Source: Corynebacterium lizhenjunii (lineage in GTDB: Bacteria; Actinomycetota; Actinomycetes; Mycobacteriales; Mycobacteriaceae). From it: a stretch of DNA of 64,000 nucleotides. Location: assembly GCF_011038655.2 (NCBI RefSeq), contig NZ_CP064954.1:806001-870000 (forward strand), read 5' to 3'. The notes below the pieces were generated by a model. It searched no databases. It was not told the origin of the DNA and saw nothing but the letters and a program-made list of their open reading frames with translations. Position numbers and translations under genes: made by a program. Below are positions 7,266-16,437 of the stretch, piece by piece (within the stretch, counting starts at the first letter, position 1; each line of letters starts with the position of its first letter).

Positions 7266-9845
7266 TCACAGAGCATTGCTGACTGGCTGTGCGAATGATT
7301 TTAGATCTTCCCAGGTGTCAGCTCGTGCTGTGTCTTGCTCATACGCGATTAGATAACCCCACTTCTGTCCGACAAATGCTTCTTCGGCGGCGAGGCGGCG
7401 AACTAGTGATTCGGCGGCTTTGCGCTTTGCTTGGACTCGTACATCGTCGCGGCCACGCTCGTCTTTGCCCTCGATGATCCAGTGGACGCCGTCAGTGTCG
7501 AGGGCGACGAAGTCTGGGAAGTAGCGGTCCATCGAGTTATAGTGCACGAATGCACCTGCCTGTGGGTGCAGACGATGCCACCACACGATGCTGGGCGAAG
7601 TGTTAAGGAGTTTCGCCAATACGTACTCTCCACTGTAGGAGTCGAATGACTCGGACTCCATGAGGGACTTGAACCAGCCACCGTAAGTACGCCGCGCCAC
7701 GAAATCAGCACGGTCTTCCACTTGAACATGGACAGTCTCTCCGAGCGGCAGGCTATAATCCTCGATCCTCATTACTTTGGGATAGACTTTCGCAACCTCG
7801 CGAGTAGAACGCAGCGTTTTGTCGACGTAATCATGAATGAGCTGTTGCAGTTGGTTTCGAGCTGAGTCCAATGACTTCATGGTCCAGCCCGAGAAGGTGA
7901 CCATTGACATGAACTTCGGCACCAGGAAGGTCTCGACATAACGTGCCGTGCCACTGGTCTTGGGCACCAAGCTGATGTTCATCACAAGCCGCACCAGGGT
8001 GTCCTTAGCACCCGCATCATCAACCTGAACCGAGTCGACCTCAGCGCTTTCACGATCCTCCGTGCGTAGATTCTTGCCGAGTGCCGCGATGATTTCCTTG
8101 CGGAGTAGTACGTCACCGGTCGAAGTGACCTTGCGAGCCGCCTTCTCTAATTCAAAGTCATCGATCTCGGACAAATCTATCGGCGGCTGTTGGACTTCGA
8201 TCGTACTGGTCGGGAAGGTATAGTCTACGGTCGAAAAGGTTGGGTTGCGCTTCACGATCACGACCTCAAGCGCTGGCACGTTGTCTTCTGCTGGAAGCTC
8301 GTCATCAATCGTCCGGACACCAGCCCGAGGCAAAGCCACGCCGCCATCCGTGCCGTCCCCAATTGTCGGCAGCCCGGGGGTGGGTTCACCATTCCCAACC
8401 TCAGGCTGACGGGTAAAGGCATGTTCACCCGTCGCCAGTGGAGTAGTCCTAGTTTCCGGAGAATTGGAGCCATGTTCTGCGGCGGTCCGGATAGCTTTTT
8501 CCACCTGCTTCTTGTCTTTTTCTTTGACAGCTTCCTCCAGACCGAACTGCTGGAGCACGTTTTCGGCCGCAAGCAGCTCAGTGAAGGACTGGTGAGCAAT
8601 AATGTCGAGCTGGTCAATCTGCCCGATCCCGGTGTACTTCCCGAACGGCAAACGAAGACCACGACCCATCGTCTGCTGAGTCAGGACCTCAGATGCCATG
8701 GCGCGTAGTGTTACAACGACTGCGATGTTCTTGACATCCCAGCCTTCCTTGAGCTTGTTCACACTCACCACTGCAAGCACAGGAGACTCAGGTTGGTCGA
8801 GACACTCGAGCAGCTTCTGCGTTGTATCGTCCTCATGCTTGGAATCCACCTGCAACACCGCCGAGTCCTTACCGAAAAACTCGGGAGTCCGCAGCAAATC
8901 GGCGATTTGGGTCGCATGGTCGACGTCCGAGCAAACCACGAATAATACGGCGTTTATACGGGTGTGGCTCTGGTTCGAAGCATAGGAGTCGTAGTACGTC
9001 TGCTTGATTTCGCGCAGCCGTAACGCATCACGGAGCTGCTGCTCTTCAGACGCCATGTCGGTTCCGTAGCCGCTCTTACGGAATGCCAGTACTGGAGCCT
9101 TGACGAACTTGTCCTGAATCGCACGATAGAGTGGGTACTCGTAGATCACATGATCGGTCTTCTTATCCACAGACGCAGTTAGACCAATGGATACTGCTGG
9201 ATCCAGTTCTCGGAGTGCTGCGTTAAACGACACCGCATTGGAGCCATATAGGTGGGACTCATCGGCTATCACCACCAGGTCATCCAGGTCTTTAAGGTAG
9301 TCGAACAACACTCCAGCGTTCTCGTCGAAGCGACGCGGTTTACGGCGGATTGAATCCTTTGTAGCGCCGAGGGTGTCGCCCTCGACGGATTTCGGGGCAA
9401 TGAGCTGTTGGATGTTGAAAATAAACGCGAGCATGGGCACTTCACGGCCAAAAGACAACATCGCGGCACCGTTGGTACGGGCAATCCACGCCGAGTAATC
9501 CTGCGGTGTCACTACCTCAGGCGGTAACGGCGAACCCGTGATGAACCGCGGTGAACCGGGCGAAAAGTTCTGTACCGTCTTGGCTTGTACCGTCTTTCCC
9601 GGGGTTACGATGACCACGTTGCCCACCCCTTGACGGCGTAGATACTCCACGAACGCGGCCATCAAATAAGTCTTCCCCACTCCCGTAGCAAGGTTGAGAA
9701 CCTGTTGCATCTTCGGGTCATAGTCGCCGTCGAGGGTGAATACAAGCTGGCGGAGAGCTTCTTTGTTAGGGGCACGTAGATCGAAGTCTGAGCTGATCGC
9801 TTCTAGCAAGTCCGAGTCGAAGCTGATGCTTAATCGCTTCGCCAT
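7266..9845 (-). CDS. Type III restriction enzyme, Res subunit
   Basis: The 859-residue protein has the expected superfamily 2 helicase core and C-terminal nuclease. Walker A is ATGVGKT at 53-59, the DEAD-like motif II is D195-E-S-H, motif III is GLTAS at 221-225, and motif VI is QTMGRGLRLPFG near residue 390. A PD-(D/E)xK nuclease site, P777-D778 with E792-G-K794, lies near the C-terminus. Type III Res needs the Mod subunit and ATP to cut DNA that carries two inversely oriented unmethylated sites. It overlaps the mod gene by one base (TAATG), so the two are translationally coupled. Its codon use is less GC-biased than that of the flanking genes, consistent with horizontal transfer. Full length, no frame disruption. 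Confidence 0.93.
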   Translation of the reverse strand: MAKRLSISFDSDLLEAISSDFDLRAPNKEALRQLVFTLDGDYDPKMQQVLNLATGVGKTYLMAAFVEYLRRQGVGNVVIVTPGKTVQAKTVQNFSPGSPRFITGSPLPPEVVTPQDYSAWIARTNGAAMLSFGREVPMLAFIFNIQQLIAPKSVEGDTLGATKDSIRRKPRRFDENAGVLFDYLKDLDDLVVIADESHLYGSNAVSFNAALRELDPAVSIGLTASVDKKTDHVIYEYPLYRAIQDKFVKAPVLAFRKSGYGTDMASEEQQLRDALRLREIKQTYYDSYASNQSHTRINAVLFVVCSDVDHATQIADLLRTPEFFGKDSAVLQVDSKHEDDTTQKLLECLDQPESPVLAVVSVNKLKEGWDVKNIAVVVTLRAMASEVLTQQTMGRGLRLPFGKYTGIGQIDQLDIIAHQSFTELLAAENVLQQFGLEEAVKEKDKKQVEKAIRTAAEHGSNSPETRTTPLATGEHAFTRQPEVGNGEPTPGLPTIGDGTDGGVALPRAGVRTIDDELPAEDNVPALEVVIVKRNPTFSTVDYTFPTSTIEVQQPPIDLSEIDDFELEKAARKVTSTGDVLLRKEIIAALGKNLRTEDRESAEVDSVQVDDAGAKDTLVRLVMNISLVPKTSGTARYVETFLVPKFMSMVTFSGWTMKSLDSARNQLQQLIHDYVDKTLRSTREVAKVYPKVMRIEDYSLPLGETVHVQVEDRADFVARRTYGGWFKSLMESESFDSYSGEYVLAKLLNTSPSIVWWHRLHPQAGAFVHYNSMDRYFPDFVALDTDGVHWIIEGKDERGRDDVRVQAKRKAAESLVRRLAAEEAFVGQKWGYLIAYEQDTARADTWEDLKSFAQPVSNAL

Positions 9846-11701
9846 TAGAGTTCACCACCTTGCGTGTAGCGGAAAATATCATCCGGGATCGCCACCACTC
9901 TCGACCCCTTACAGGCGCGACGCATATGCTCCCGCACGCCATCTAGCACTACAGTAGCTGCCAACACAACCGTTTCACCTGGCTGGATCTGCTCCACTAG
10001 ACGGTCGACCTCTTTTATCGTTGCCACGCCCTCCATGACCTTCAGCAGGGAATTGCCCCGCCGACCGTCAAACACAATGCCATCGTCGGGGTGCAGGAGC
10101 GAGAAACCGAGGTTAGCGGCCACCGACGCCACAAGCACCTCGCCAGTTGCCTCCGGAGTCAGCATCACCCGATCAAGAGCCGGGTCGTAGTCGAAGCACG
10201 CTGGGGATAGATGCGCAACCTGGAAACCGCCACCACCACGCCAATTCACCACTTCCTTGGTGCGCCTGGTCTTCGCAGCGGCCTTCAGCGCCTTCACACG
10301 TGGATCTAACTTTGCCTCCGGATCATCAGCAATCAGCTTGTTCAAAACCGACGTGAACTTTGCTGCATCATCAGGCGAAACGCCGTCAGGCAGTCCCTCC
10401 ACAGTTGCATCAACCCGCTCGCCCTTCGTGCGCGTGATTCCACCAGAGTCTTGATTATTGATGACTTTTTCTAGGCGCGGCCGAGTAAACGTTTTGAAGG
10501 TGGACTCCAGCAGCTCGCACGTCACCCATCGACGTCCCATCTTCTGTGCCGCAGCAGCGGTTGTGCCGGAACCTGCGAATACGTCGAGAATGATATCGCC
10601 GGGGTTAGAGCCGATGTGGATGATGCGCTCCAGCAAACGCTCTGGCTTGGGAGTGGAGAAAGGCGTTTCCTCCGGGAAGAGAGATTGAATCTCCTTCTTC
10701 CCCAAGTCGTTGTGACCAACCTCAACGTGAGACCAGAGTGTCTTTGGGACGAGCCCGTCCTGGACTTCCGAAAGGAAGCGCTTAAGCCGTGGAATATTGT
10801 CTCCGTCTTCACCGAACCAGACACGATTGTCAGCGAGCAGTTCCTCATAGCGATCCTTGGTGTACCGCCAACAGCTTCCCGAGGGAGGTTCGAAAGTCCT
10901 TCCTTTTGGCGTCACCAAGGTATAACGCTGGGAATACCGCGGGTTTTCAGCGGGGTTGAATTGTGCCGTGAAATCTCCCGATGTCCATGGTCCTCGGGGA
11001 TCGTCATCGGGATTCGCATAGGCTGATGCGGTCTTCGCAGCACTTCGTGGAAGTAGATTGCGCATGTTCTTAAAGCTGGATGCCGACTTAGCGTAGACCA
11101 AGATAAAGTCACAAGTCTTAGACATCACGGAACGATTATCCCGTCCGGCTACTTTCTCCCAAGAGAGCAAAGAGACAAAATTGACCGCACCGAATATTTC
11201 GTCAAGCAGGATGCGCATCCGGTGGATTTCCACGTCATCAAGGTGCACCCAGATCGAGCCGTCGTCGTCAAGCAGTTTCTTCAGGTGCAGCAGGCGGTCG
11301 CGCATCATGGTCAACCATATGGAGTGCTCGAGGTTGTCTTCATAGCTGGCAAAGGTCTGCGCGGTGTTGAAAGGGGGATCGATGTAGATGACCTTGACCT
11401 TGCCGACGTACTTCTCAGCCAGTTCTGGCACGCGCGTCAAGGCTTCGAGAACATCTCCTGATTCACCGAGGATAAGCAGGTTATCGTCTTGGGGCTCATG
11501 GTCTGCTCGTTCGGAGTACTCAAACTCATCCGACTTGGGTGCTTGCGCACCTTGTACGAAATCGTCGTAAATGAGGGTATGGGTTTCGCAGTAACGGGGA
11601 TCGGAGGGATCGACCCACGTGTACCCGTATCTGCCGGTCTCAGTAGGGATCAGGGCTTTGTCCTTGTTGTACCAGGTAAGTTGGAGTCGCTGTTGCGCCA
11701 T
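9845..11701 (-). CDS. Type III restriction-modification methyltransferase, Mod subunit
   Basis: The 618-residue protein is a beta-class N6-adenine DNA methyltransferase. The catalytic motif IV D108-P-P-F-N-T precedes the S-adenosylmethionine-binding motif DVFAGSGTTAAA (about residue 380), the order typical of type III Mod and other beta-class enzymes. The region between them is the target-recognition domain. Mod methylates one strand of an asymmetric site and supplies specificity to Res, encoded immediately downstream with a one-base overlap. ATG 11701 has AGAGGA about 9 nt upstream. No simple-sequence repeat is present in the frame, so phase variation of the kind seen in other type III systems is not apparent. 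The recognition site cannot be predicted from sequence. Confidence 0.93.
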   Translation of the reverse strand: MAQQRLQLTWYNKDKALIPTETGRYGYTWVDPSDPRYCETHTLIYDDFVQGAQAPKSDEFEYSERADHEPQDDNLLILGESGDVLEALTRVPELAEKYVGKVKVIYIDPPFNTAQTFASYEDNLEHSIWLTMMRDRLLHLKKLLDDDGSIWVHLDDVEIHRMRILLDEIFGAVNFVSLLSWEKVAGRDNRSVMSKTCDFILVYAKSASSFKNMRNLLPRSAAKTASAYANPDDDPRGPWTSGDFTAQFNPAENPRYSQRYTLVTPKGRTFEPPSGSCWRYTKDRYEELLADNRVWFGEDGDNIPRLKRFLSEVQDGLVPKTLWSHVEVGHNDLGKKEIQSLFPEETPFSTPKPERLLERIIHIGSNPGDIILDVFAGSGTTAAAAQKMGRRWVTCELLESTFKTFTRPRLEKVINNQDSGGITRTKGERVDATVEGLPDGVSPDDAAKFTSVLNKLIADDPEAKLDPRVKALKAAAKTRRTKEVVNWRGGGGFQVAHLSPACFDYDPALDRVMLTPEATGEVLVASVAANLGFSLLHPDDGIVFDGRRGNSLLKVMEGVATIKEVDRLVEQIQPGETVVLAATVVLDGVREHMRRACKGSRVVAIPDDIFRYTQGGEL

Positions 11702-11867
11702 TACCGGTGTCCTCTCTTTCTGATCGGCTGGGGCTCACTTTAAACTGTATTGGTTCTGGTGCCTCAGGCTGGGCGCCTGGGCCGGGCAAGCGCACAAGTC
11801 ACAATATCTGTCACCGGAAATGGCTTATCAGGGCCACTACATCGGGACGATTAGGCTCGACGCGTGA

Positions 11868-11877
11868 ATAGTACTAT
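11868..11877. promoter_or_regulatory. 10-bp palindrome ATAGTACTAT upstream of the restriction island
   Basis: A perfect palindrome in the 226-bp gap between mod and the MarR gene. It may be an operator, but no controller gene is visible and the site is short. I see no convincing promoter for mod in this gap. Confidence 0.25.
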
Positions 11878-11912
11878 CGAGTACACCATTGAAGGGGCAA
11901 ACGGTGAGGGGA

Positions 11913-11927
11913 GGGGGCATCGGCAAG
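11913..11927 (+). repeat. Copy of dispersed motif GGGGGCATCGGCAAG (intergenic)
   Basis: Exact 15/15 copy, ending one base before the MarR stop codon, outside any gene. Confidence 0.55.
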
Positions 11928-12464
11928 CTAAGCGGAGGGTGAGTCCTTGGCTAACTCGCCGGCCTGCTGGCGCAGCTTCTTGGCAACCTGCTGCAGCTGG
12001 GTTTGCTCGCCGGCGGTCAGGCTCAGGGACTCATAGAAGGCGTTGAGGGCCGGGCCAGCAGCGGCAGCCAAGGCGATGCCCTGGTCCGTAATACACACCA
12101 GGAGGGAGCGCTTGTCCTTGGGATCAGGAACCCGGGCCACCAGGCCAGCCTTTTCCAACTTGCCCACCGTGTGCGTCAGCGACGCCGGGGGCAGCTGGAG
12201 CCGGGAAGAAATCTTATTCATGGGCAGGCCGCCGCTGCGGGACCACATCACAAGAGTAAGCAGCTCAAAATGGGCGTAGGAGATGTTGTATGGCGCCAGG
12301 GCATCCTCGGCACCCTGGCGCAGCAGCCGGGCAATGTGCGCAGCGGAAGTCACTGTGGCAAGGCCATCGGCGCCATCGGCAGAAAAATGGTTGGTCCACT
12401 GACGGTGGGCTTCCGCCAGTGGATCAGGGGCAGAGGGCACGGCAGTAGATGCGGTCGACGGCAC
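11928..12464 (-). CDS. MarR-family transcriptional regulator
   Basis: The 178-residue protein has the winged helix-turn-helix of MarR regulators: helix-turn-helix around PMNKISSRLQLPPASLTHTV (about 100-120), then the wing region LVARVPDPKDKRSLLVCITDQG. These act as dimers that usually respond to aromatic or acyl ligands. The GTG start at 12464 has AAAGGAG 8 nt upstream. It lies 56 bp downstream of the acyl-CoA synthetase gene on the same strand, so it may be co-transcribed with it and sense an acyl-CoA or carboxylate. The ligand and operator are unknown. An alternative role as regulator of the restriction island is possible but less likely given its orientation. Confidence 0.9.
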   Translation of the reverse strand: MPSTASTAVPSAPDPLAEAHRQWTNHFSADGADGLATVTSAAHIARLLRQGAEDALAPYNISYAHFELLTLVMWSRSGGLPMNKISSRLQLPPASLTHTVGKLEKAGLVARVPDPKDKRSLLVCITDQGIALAAAAGPALNAFYESLSLTAGEQTQLQQVAKKLRQQAGELAKDSPSA

Positions 12465-12520
12465 AGGGGGACTCCTTTCGCTGCTAACCGTTTTACTACC
12501 TCACCCTTATACGCCGGGAA

Positions 12521-14251
12521 CTATCCCTTCAAAGAGGGGAAATCCGTATCCGCGAACTCGGTAGACGCAGAGGTCTGCCCACCGTCAGCGGCATGGATCT
12601 CAGTCTCGCGCTTGCGCAGCTCAACGCGGCGAATCTTGCCGGAAACCGTCTTAGGCAGCTCGAAGAACTCCAGGCGGCGGATGCGCTTGTACGGCGCCAA
12701 GCCGTCGCGACAATGCCGCAGGATGTCCTCTGCAGTCTCTGCGGTGGGCTCATGGCCCGGCGCCAGGGCAACATAGGCCTTGGGCACAGCCAAGCGGATG
12801 GGATCCGGGGAGGGCACCACAGCGACCTCGGCGACCGCCGGGTGCTCGATAACCACGGACTCCAGCTCGAAGGGGGAGAGGCGGTAATCGGAGGCCTTAA
12901 AGACATCATCGGCGCGGCCAATGTAGAAAATGTAACCGTCTTCGTCGCGCTCGGCGGTATCGCCCGTGTGGTAGAAACCATCACGGAAGACCTCGGCGTT
13001 TTTCTCCGGGTCCCCAAAGTAGCCCTTGGTCAGGCCCACCGGGCGGGGGTCGGTGCGCAGGCAGATCTCGCCGCTATCACCAATCTCACCCGTGACCGGA
13101 TCCTTGAGCACGACCTCGAAGCCAGGCAGCGGGCGGCCCATGGAACCAGGCTTGACCACCTGGCCGGGAGTATTGGCTACCTGCAAGGTGGTTTCCGTTT
13201 GGCCAAAGCCATCGCGCACGGAAGTATTCCAGGCGCGCTCGATGGTGGAAATGAGCTCCGGGTTGAGTGGTTCGCCGGCGGCCACCAGCTTGCGCGGCGG
13301 GGTCTTCATGCTGGACAGATCCGCTTGGACCAGCATGCGCCACACGGTAGGCGGGGCACAGAAGCTGGTTACTCCCTCTTCTTCCATCTTCGCCATCAGC
13401 GCGGCGGCATCAAAGCGCGAATAGTTGTAGAGGAAGACAGTGGCACCCGCAATCCACGGGGCGAAGAAATTGGACCAGGCGTGCTTAGCCCAGCCGGGGG
13501 CGGCGACGTTAAGGTGGACATCGCCAGGCTCCAGGCCAATCCAATACATGGTGGTCAGGTGGCCCACCGGGTAGGAGGTATGGGTGTGCTCCACCAACTT
13601 GGCCTTGGAGGTAGTGCCAGAGGTGAAGTAGAGCAACAGGGTTTCATCCGCCGCAGTGGGCTGGGTGGGAGTGAAGTCTTGTGGGCCATCGTAGGAATCT
13701 GAGTAGCGCAAGGTGGGGTGGGCATCTTGGGCATTAGGCTCGTCTCCGACCTGGATCATGGTGAAGTCCCCAGTGACGTCCTGGAACTTCACGGCGTCTT
13801 CCGCGTTGGCCACCACCCAAGAAATGTCCGCGCGCTCAGTGCGGTCTTGCAGGTCTGCCGTGCCCAGCATGGCAGTAGCGGGATTAAGCACGAAGCCGGC
13901 CTTGATGCAGGCCAACATGCACTCCCACAGCTCTACCTGGTTGTTGAGCATGAGCATGACACGGTCGCCGCGTTTGACGCCTTGCTGGCTAAGCCAGTGG
14001 GCCAGTTGGGAAGAGCGGGCGGACAGCTCAGCGAAGGTGCGGCGGGTGCTGGAGCCATCAATCTCGCAGATGACCAAGGCCTCCCGGTCACGGGAAGCGG
14101 GGTCTGCGCCCAGGTGGTCAAACCAGTCCAGGGCAAAGTTAAAGTGTTCAAAGCGGGGCCAGACGAAGTTGGCGCGGGCTGACTCGTAGTCAGTCTGGTA
14201 GGACACCAGCTGGTCGCGGGCTTGCTGGAACTGTTGGGTAACCGTAGTCAT
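12521..14251 (-). CDS. AMP-forming acyl-CoA synthetase (medium/branched-chain type)
   Basis: The 576-residue enzyme belongs to the adenylate-forming family and most resembles ACSM-type medium-chain acyl-CoA synthetases. The phosphate loop TSGTTSKAK is at 210-218, motif GFGQTETT follows, then YHTGD, and the conserved C-terminal catalytic lysine is K539 in PKTVSGKIRR. It would activate a free carboxylic acid with ATP and CoA. The surrounding genes suggest isobutyrate, 2-methylbutyrate or similar acids. PKTxSGKIRR is the segment that Pat-type acetyltransferases modify to switch such enzymes off, and a pat-acuC pair lies 4 kb downstream. ATG 14251 has AAGGAG about 8 nt before it. Substrate preference cannot be read from sequence. 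Confidence 0.92.
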   Translation of the reverse strand: MTTVTQQFQQARDQLVSYQTDYESARANFVWPRFEHFNFALDWFDHLGADPASRDREALVICEIDGSSTRRTFAELSARSSQLAHWLSQQGVKRGDRVMLMLNNQVELWECMLACIKAGFVLNPATAMLGTADLQDRTERADISWVVANAEDAVKFQDVTGDFTMIQVGDEPNAQDAHPTLRYSDSYDGPQDFTPTQPTAADETLLLYFTSGTTSKAKLVEHTHTSYPVGHLTTMYWIGLEPGDVHLNVAAPGWAKHAWSNFFAPWIAGATVFLYNYSRFDAAALMAKMEEEGVTSFCAPPTVWRMLVQADLSSMKTPPRKLVAAGEPLNPELISTIERAWNTSVRDGFGQTETTLQVANTPGQVVKPGSMGRPLPGFEVVLKDPVTGEIGDSGEICLRTDPRPVGLTKGYFGDPEKNAEVFRDGFYHTGDTAERDEDGYIFYIGRADDVFKASDYRLSPFELESVVIEHPAVAEVAVVPSPDPIRLAVPKAYVALAPGHEPTAETAEDILRHCRDGLAPYKRIRRLEFFELPKTVSGKIRRVELRKRETEIHAADGGQTSASTEFADTDFPSLKG

Positions 14252-14290
14252 GTAGGACTCCTTCGCTACAGGGAACGCGGACAGACGATG

Positions 14291-14352
14291 GTATGGCGGT
14301 GCTGTGGCTGTGTTATGGCCTTGTTGTGGCCGTGTTATGGCCGTGCTATGGC
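14291..14352. repeat. Degenerate 11-bp tandem repeat (GTGTTATGGCC-like), about 5 copies
   Basis: Units such as GTGTTATGGCC, TTGTTGTGGCC and GTGCTATGGCG follow one another just upstream of the acyl-CoA synthetase gene, within its probable 5' region. Confidence 0.75.
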
Positions 14353-14421
14353 GCCAGCCGCAGCGGAATGCTGTTTGTGATCTGCCTCGCTGGCTACCTT
14401 AGTTCCAATTCGAATTAATTG

Positions 14422-15000
14422 CTAGCTTTTGATGGAGTTTTTGGAAATTCCCTGCAAAACCAGCTGTCCCAGTGCGTGGTACGCCTGCCCGGCGGGCAAA
14501 GTGTGGGCGTAGTGGCCCTGCTGAATATCCGTCATGGTGCGGTGGATGAGCTGGGAGACAAACGCGGTGGATTCCGCCCGGAACTCGCCCGCCTGGACGC
14601 CGCGCTCCAGAAAGGTGGCAATGTTGTGGACGGCTGCGGCGGTGTTGACAGCGTAGATTTCCTGGGCAACGTCCTCCGTGGCTAGATCGCGCATAAAGGC
14701 GGTGCTTGCCGGGGTAAGTGCGCTGGTAATGGACTGGAAATAGTCCTCGAGGGCCCGTGAGTAGGAACTGACTTTGCCCTCTGGCGGGCTGGTGCGCCGG
14801 GCGACTTCCTTGAAGAAGCTGACCAGGACGCGGCGAACGATGGCGTCGCGGGTGTTGCCCAGCGCGTAGATGGTGGATTTGGAGCAGTGGTAGCGGCGGG
14901 TGGCGCCTTCGATGGTGAAGCTCTCAAAGCCCTCGGCGAGGAAGTCGTTGAGGATGGCGTTGAATAGCTCGCGCTGGCGTGGGGTAAGTGGCTGGTGCAT
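14422..15000 (-). CDS. TetR-family transcriptional regulator
   Basis: The 192-residue protein starts MHQPLTPRQRELFNAILNDF and has a TetR helix-turn-helix over about residues 20-55 (FTIEGATRRYHCSKSTIYALG). The remainder is the all-helical ligand-binding and dimerisation domain with no cysteine or metal motif. It is divergent from the acyl-CoA dehydrogenase gene at 15212. The 211-bp gap contains a palindrome and a longer inverted repeat (15142-15170), so it probably represses that operon and responds to an acyl-CoA. The start is ATG 15000; the sequence before it lacks an obvious Shine-Dalgarno site. Confidence 0.9.
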   Translation of the reverse strand: MHQPLTPRQRELFNAILNDFLAEGFESFTIEGATRRYHCSKSTIYALGNTRDAIVRRVLVSFFKEVARRTSPPEGKVSSYSRALEDYFQSITSALTPASTAFMRDLATEDVAQEIYAVNTAAAVHNIATFLERGVQAGEFRAESTAFVSQLIHRTMTDIQQGHYAHTLPAGQAYHALGQLVLQGISKNSIKS

Positions 15001-15137
15001 GCGGCGGCTCCGGGGTTGCAGTTGGGGGCTGGGGACGGCGGGGTGGGTGTTTTGGGTGTGCGGCGGGGTGCCTGTGAGCTGCTTAAATCATAGTCAGGGA
15101 AAAAATCCTTCCCAAATGGGTAGCTGTGGGGGCGTTC

Positions 15138-15170
15138 TTGACTGTACAGTATTGGCCATAACCGTACTGT
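15138..15170 (+). promoter_or_regulatory. Promoter/operator region of the acyl-CoA dehydrogenase operon
   Basis: TTGACT at 15138-15143 is a good -35 candidate. It overlaps the 10-bp palindrome ACTGTACAGT (15141-15150). ACAGTA (15146-15151) and TACTGT (15165-15170) also form an inverted repeat with 13 nt between. These overlapping symmetries are typical of TetR operators; the divergent TetR gene at 14422 is the natural candidate. CTGTAC half-sites recur upstream of the thiolase gene. Confidence 0.45.
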
Positions 15171-15211
15171 TACGCGGTGGCCGCAGCCGCCGCCCGAACA
15201 AAGGACATCCC

Positions 15212-16414
15212 ATGCCGCCCATCCTCCCTCCACAGCACGCCGCCCACCTAGAGGGCATCGTTTTCCCCCATGCTGACATCCTAAGCGTGGCAGACCGCTT
15301 GCCCGCAGAGGAGCAACGCAAACTACAAACCATCCACGAATTCCTCCAGACTGAGATACGCCCCGCAGTGGGGGAGTACTGGGACCGTGAAGAGCTTCCC
15401 TTCGACCTGCTTCCCGCACTAGCAGCCCACGGGCTGGGTGAAATTGAGCTCTCTGGTACTTCCCGGCTGTACCGCGGCTTGGTCTATGCGGAAGTCACCC
15501 GCGCCGATGTCTCGCTATCTGCCCTGGTGGGCATTCACAACGAGCTAGTGGTGGGACTGATAGACAAGTTGGGCTCCCCGGAGCAAAAAGACACCTGGCT
15601 GCCAGGCCTGCGCACCTTTGAAAAAGTCGGCTGCTTCGCCTTGACGGAGCCGGACCACGGCTCAGACATTGCCGGTGGCCTGGCCACCACAGCCCAGCGC
15701 ACTGAGGACGGCTGGGTTATCAACGGCTCCAAGCGGTGGATTGGCGCTGGCACGTTCGCGGACTTCGCCATCACCTTTGCCCGCGACACCACGGACAACG
15801 AAATCCGGGCCTTCATTGTGGAACTCGACCGCGAAGGCGTTACCCGCACTAAGATCTCCCGCAAGATGGGCCTGCGCATTATGCAAAACGCGGACATCCA
15901 CTTTGACAATGTGGTCATCCCGCTGGATAACGCCATTCCGGGGGCGCAGTCTTTTGCCAACGTCAATGACTTCCTGTGCTACTCGCGTGCCTGGGTGGGC
16001 TGGCAAGGCGCTGGCCTGCAGTTGGGCATCTTCGATAAGGCCCGTGAGTACGCGGTGTCGCGCCAGCAATTCGGCCGGCCCATTGCCAAGTTCCAGCTGG
16101 TGCAGGAGCAACTGGCGCGCATCCTGGGCAATGCCTCGGCGTCGCTGACCATGATGGCTCAGGTCGCGTGGGTGCAAGAAGAAGGCCGCCTGGAAATGCC
16201 CTTTGCCGCTCTGGCTAAGGCCACCACCACCCGCCTCGCGCGCGAGTCTGCCGCAGCTGGCCGCAATATCGGCGGTGGCAACGGCATCCTCACCGAGTAC
16301 GACCTGTCCAAGATGATGTCCGACGCCGAAATCCTCTTCACCTACGAGGGCACCTATGACATCAATTCCCTCATCGTAGGCCGCGCCGTCACTGGCGTCT
16401 CCGCATTCGTCTAG
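15212..16414 (+). CDS. Acyl-CoA dehydrogenase
   Basis: The 400-residue flavoprotein has the FAD-binding segment CFALTEPDHGSD (about 140-151), the substrate/FAD block WVINGSKRWIGAG, and the catalytic base E379 in YEGTYDINSLIVGRA. The length and the YEGT position match short- or branched-chain and glutaryl-CoA dehydrogenases. It would oxidise a saturated acyl-CoA such as isobutyryl-CoA to its 2,3-enoyl-CoA, passing electrons to ETF. ATG 15212 has AAAGGA at 15200-15205, 6 nt upstream; the frame is open further upstream but that part overlaps the TetR promoter. The SDR gene follows after 23 bp with its own ribosome-binding site, so these two form an operon. Confidence 0.92.
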   Translation: MPPILPPQHAAHLEGIVFPHADILSVADRLPAEEQRKLQTIHEFLQTEIRPAVGEYWDREELPFDLLPALAAHGLGEIELSGTSRLYRGLVYAEVTRADVSLSALVGIHNELVVGLIDKLGSPEQKDTWLPGLRTFEKVGCFALTEPDHGSDIAGGLATTAQRTEDGWVINGSKRWIGAGTFADFAITFARDTTDNEIRAFIVELDREGVTRTKISRKMGLRIMQNADIHFDNVVIPLDNAIPGAQSFANVNDFLCYSRAWVGWQGAGLQLGIFDKAREYAVSRQQFGRPIAKFQLVQEQLARILGNASASLTMMAQVAWVQEEGRLEMPFAALAKATTTRLARESAAAGRNIGGGNGILTEYDLSKMMSDAEILFTYEGTYDINSLIVGRAVTGVSAFV

Positions 16415-16437
16415 TCCCACCATTGAAGGAGCATTCC

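Noticed and set aside
11864..12046. Leaderless GTG frame after the restriction island (TAGGCT-N6-GTG)
   Set aside because: It runs antisense into the MarR gene, and the codons after the first 20 are of poor quality.
13086..13343. Small open frames inside acyl-CoA synthetase and other large genes
   Set aside because: Frame-shifted shadows with no ribosome-binding site or domain content.
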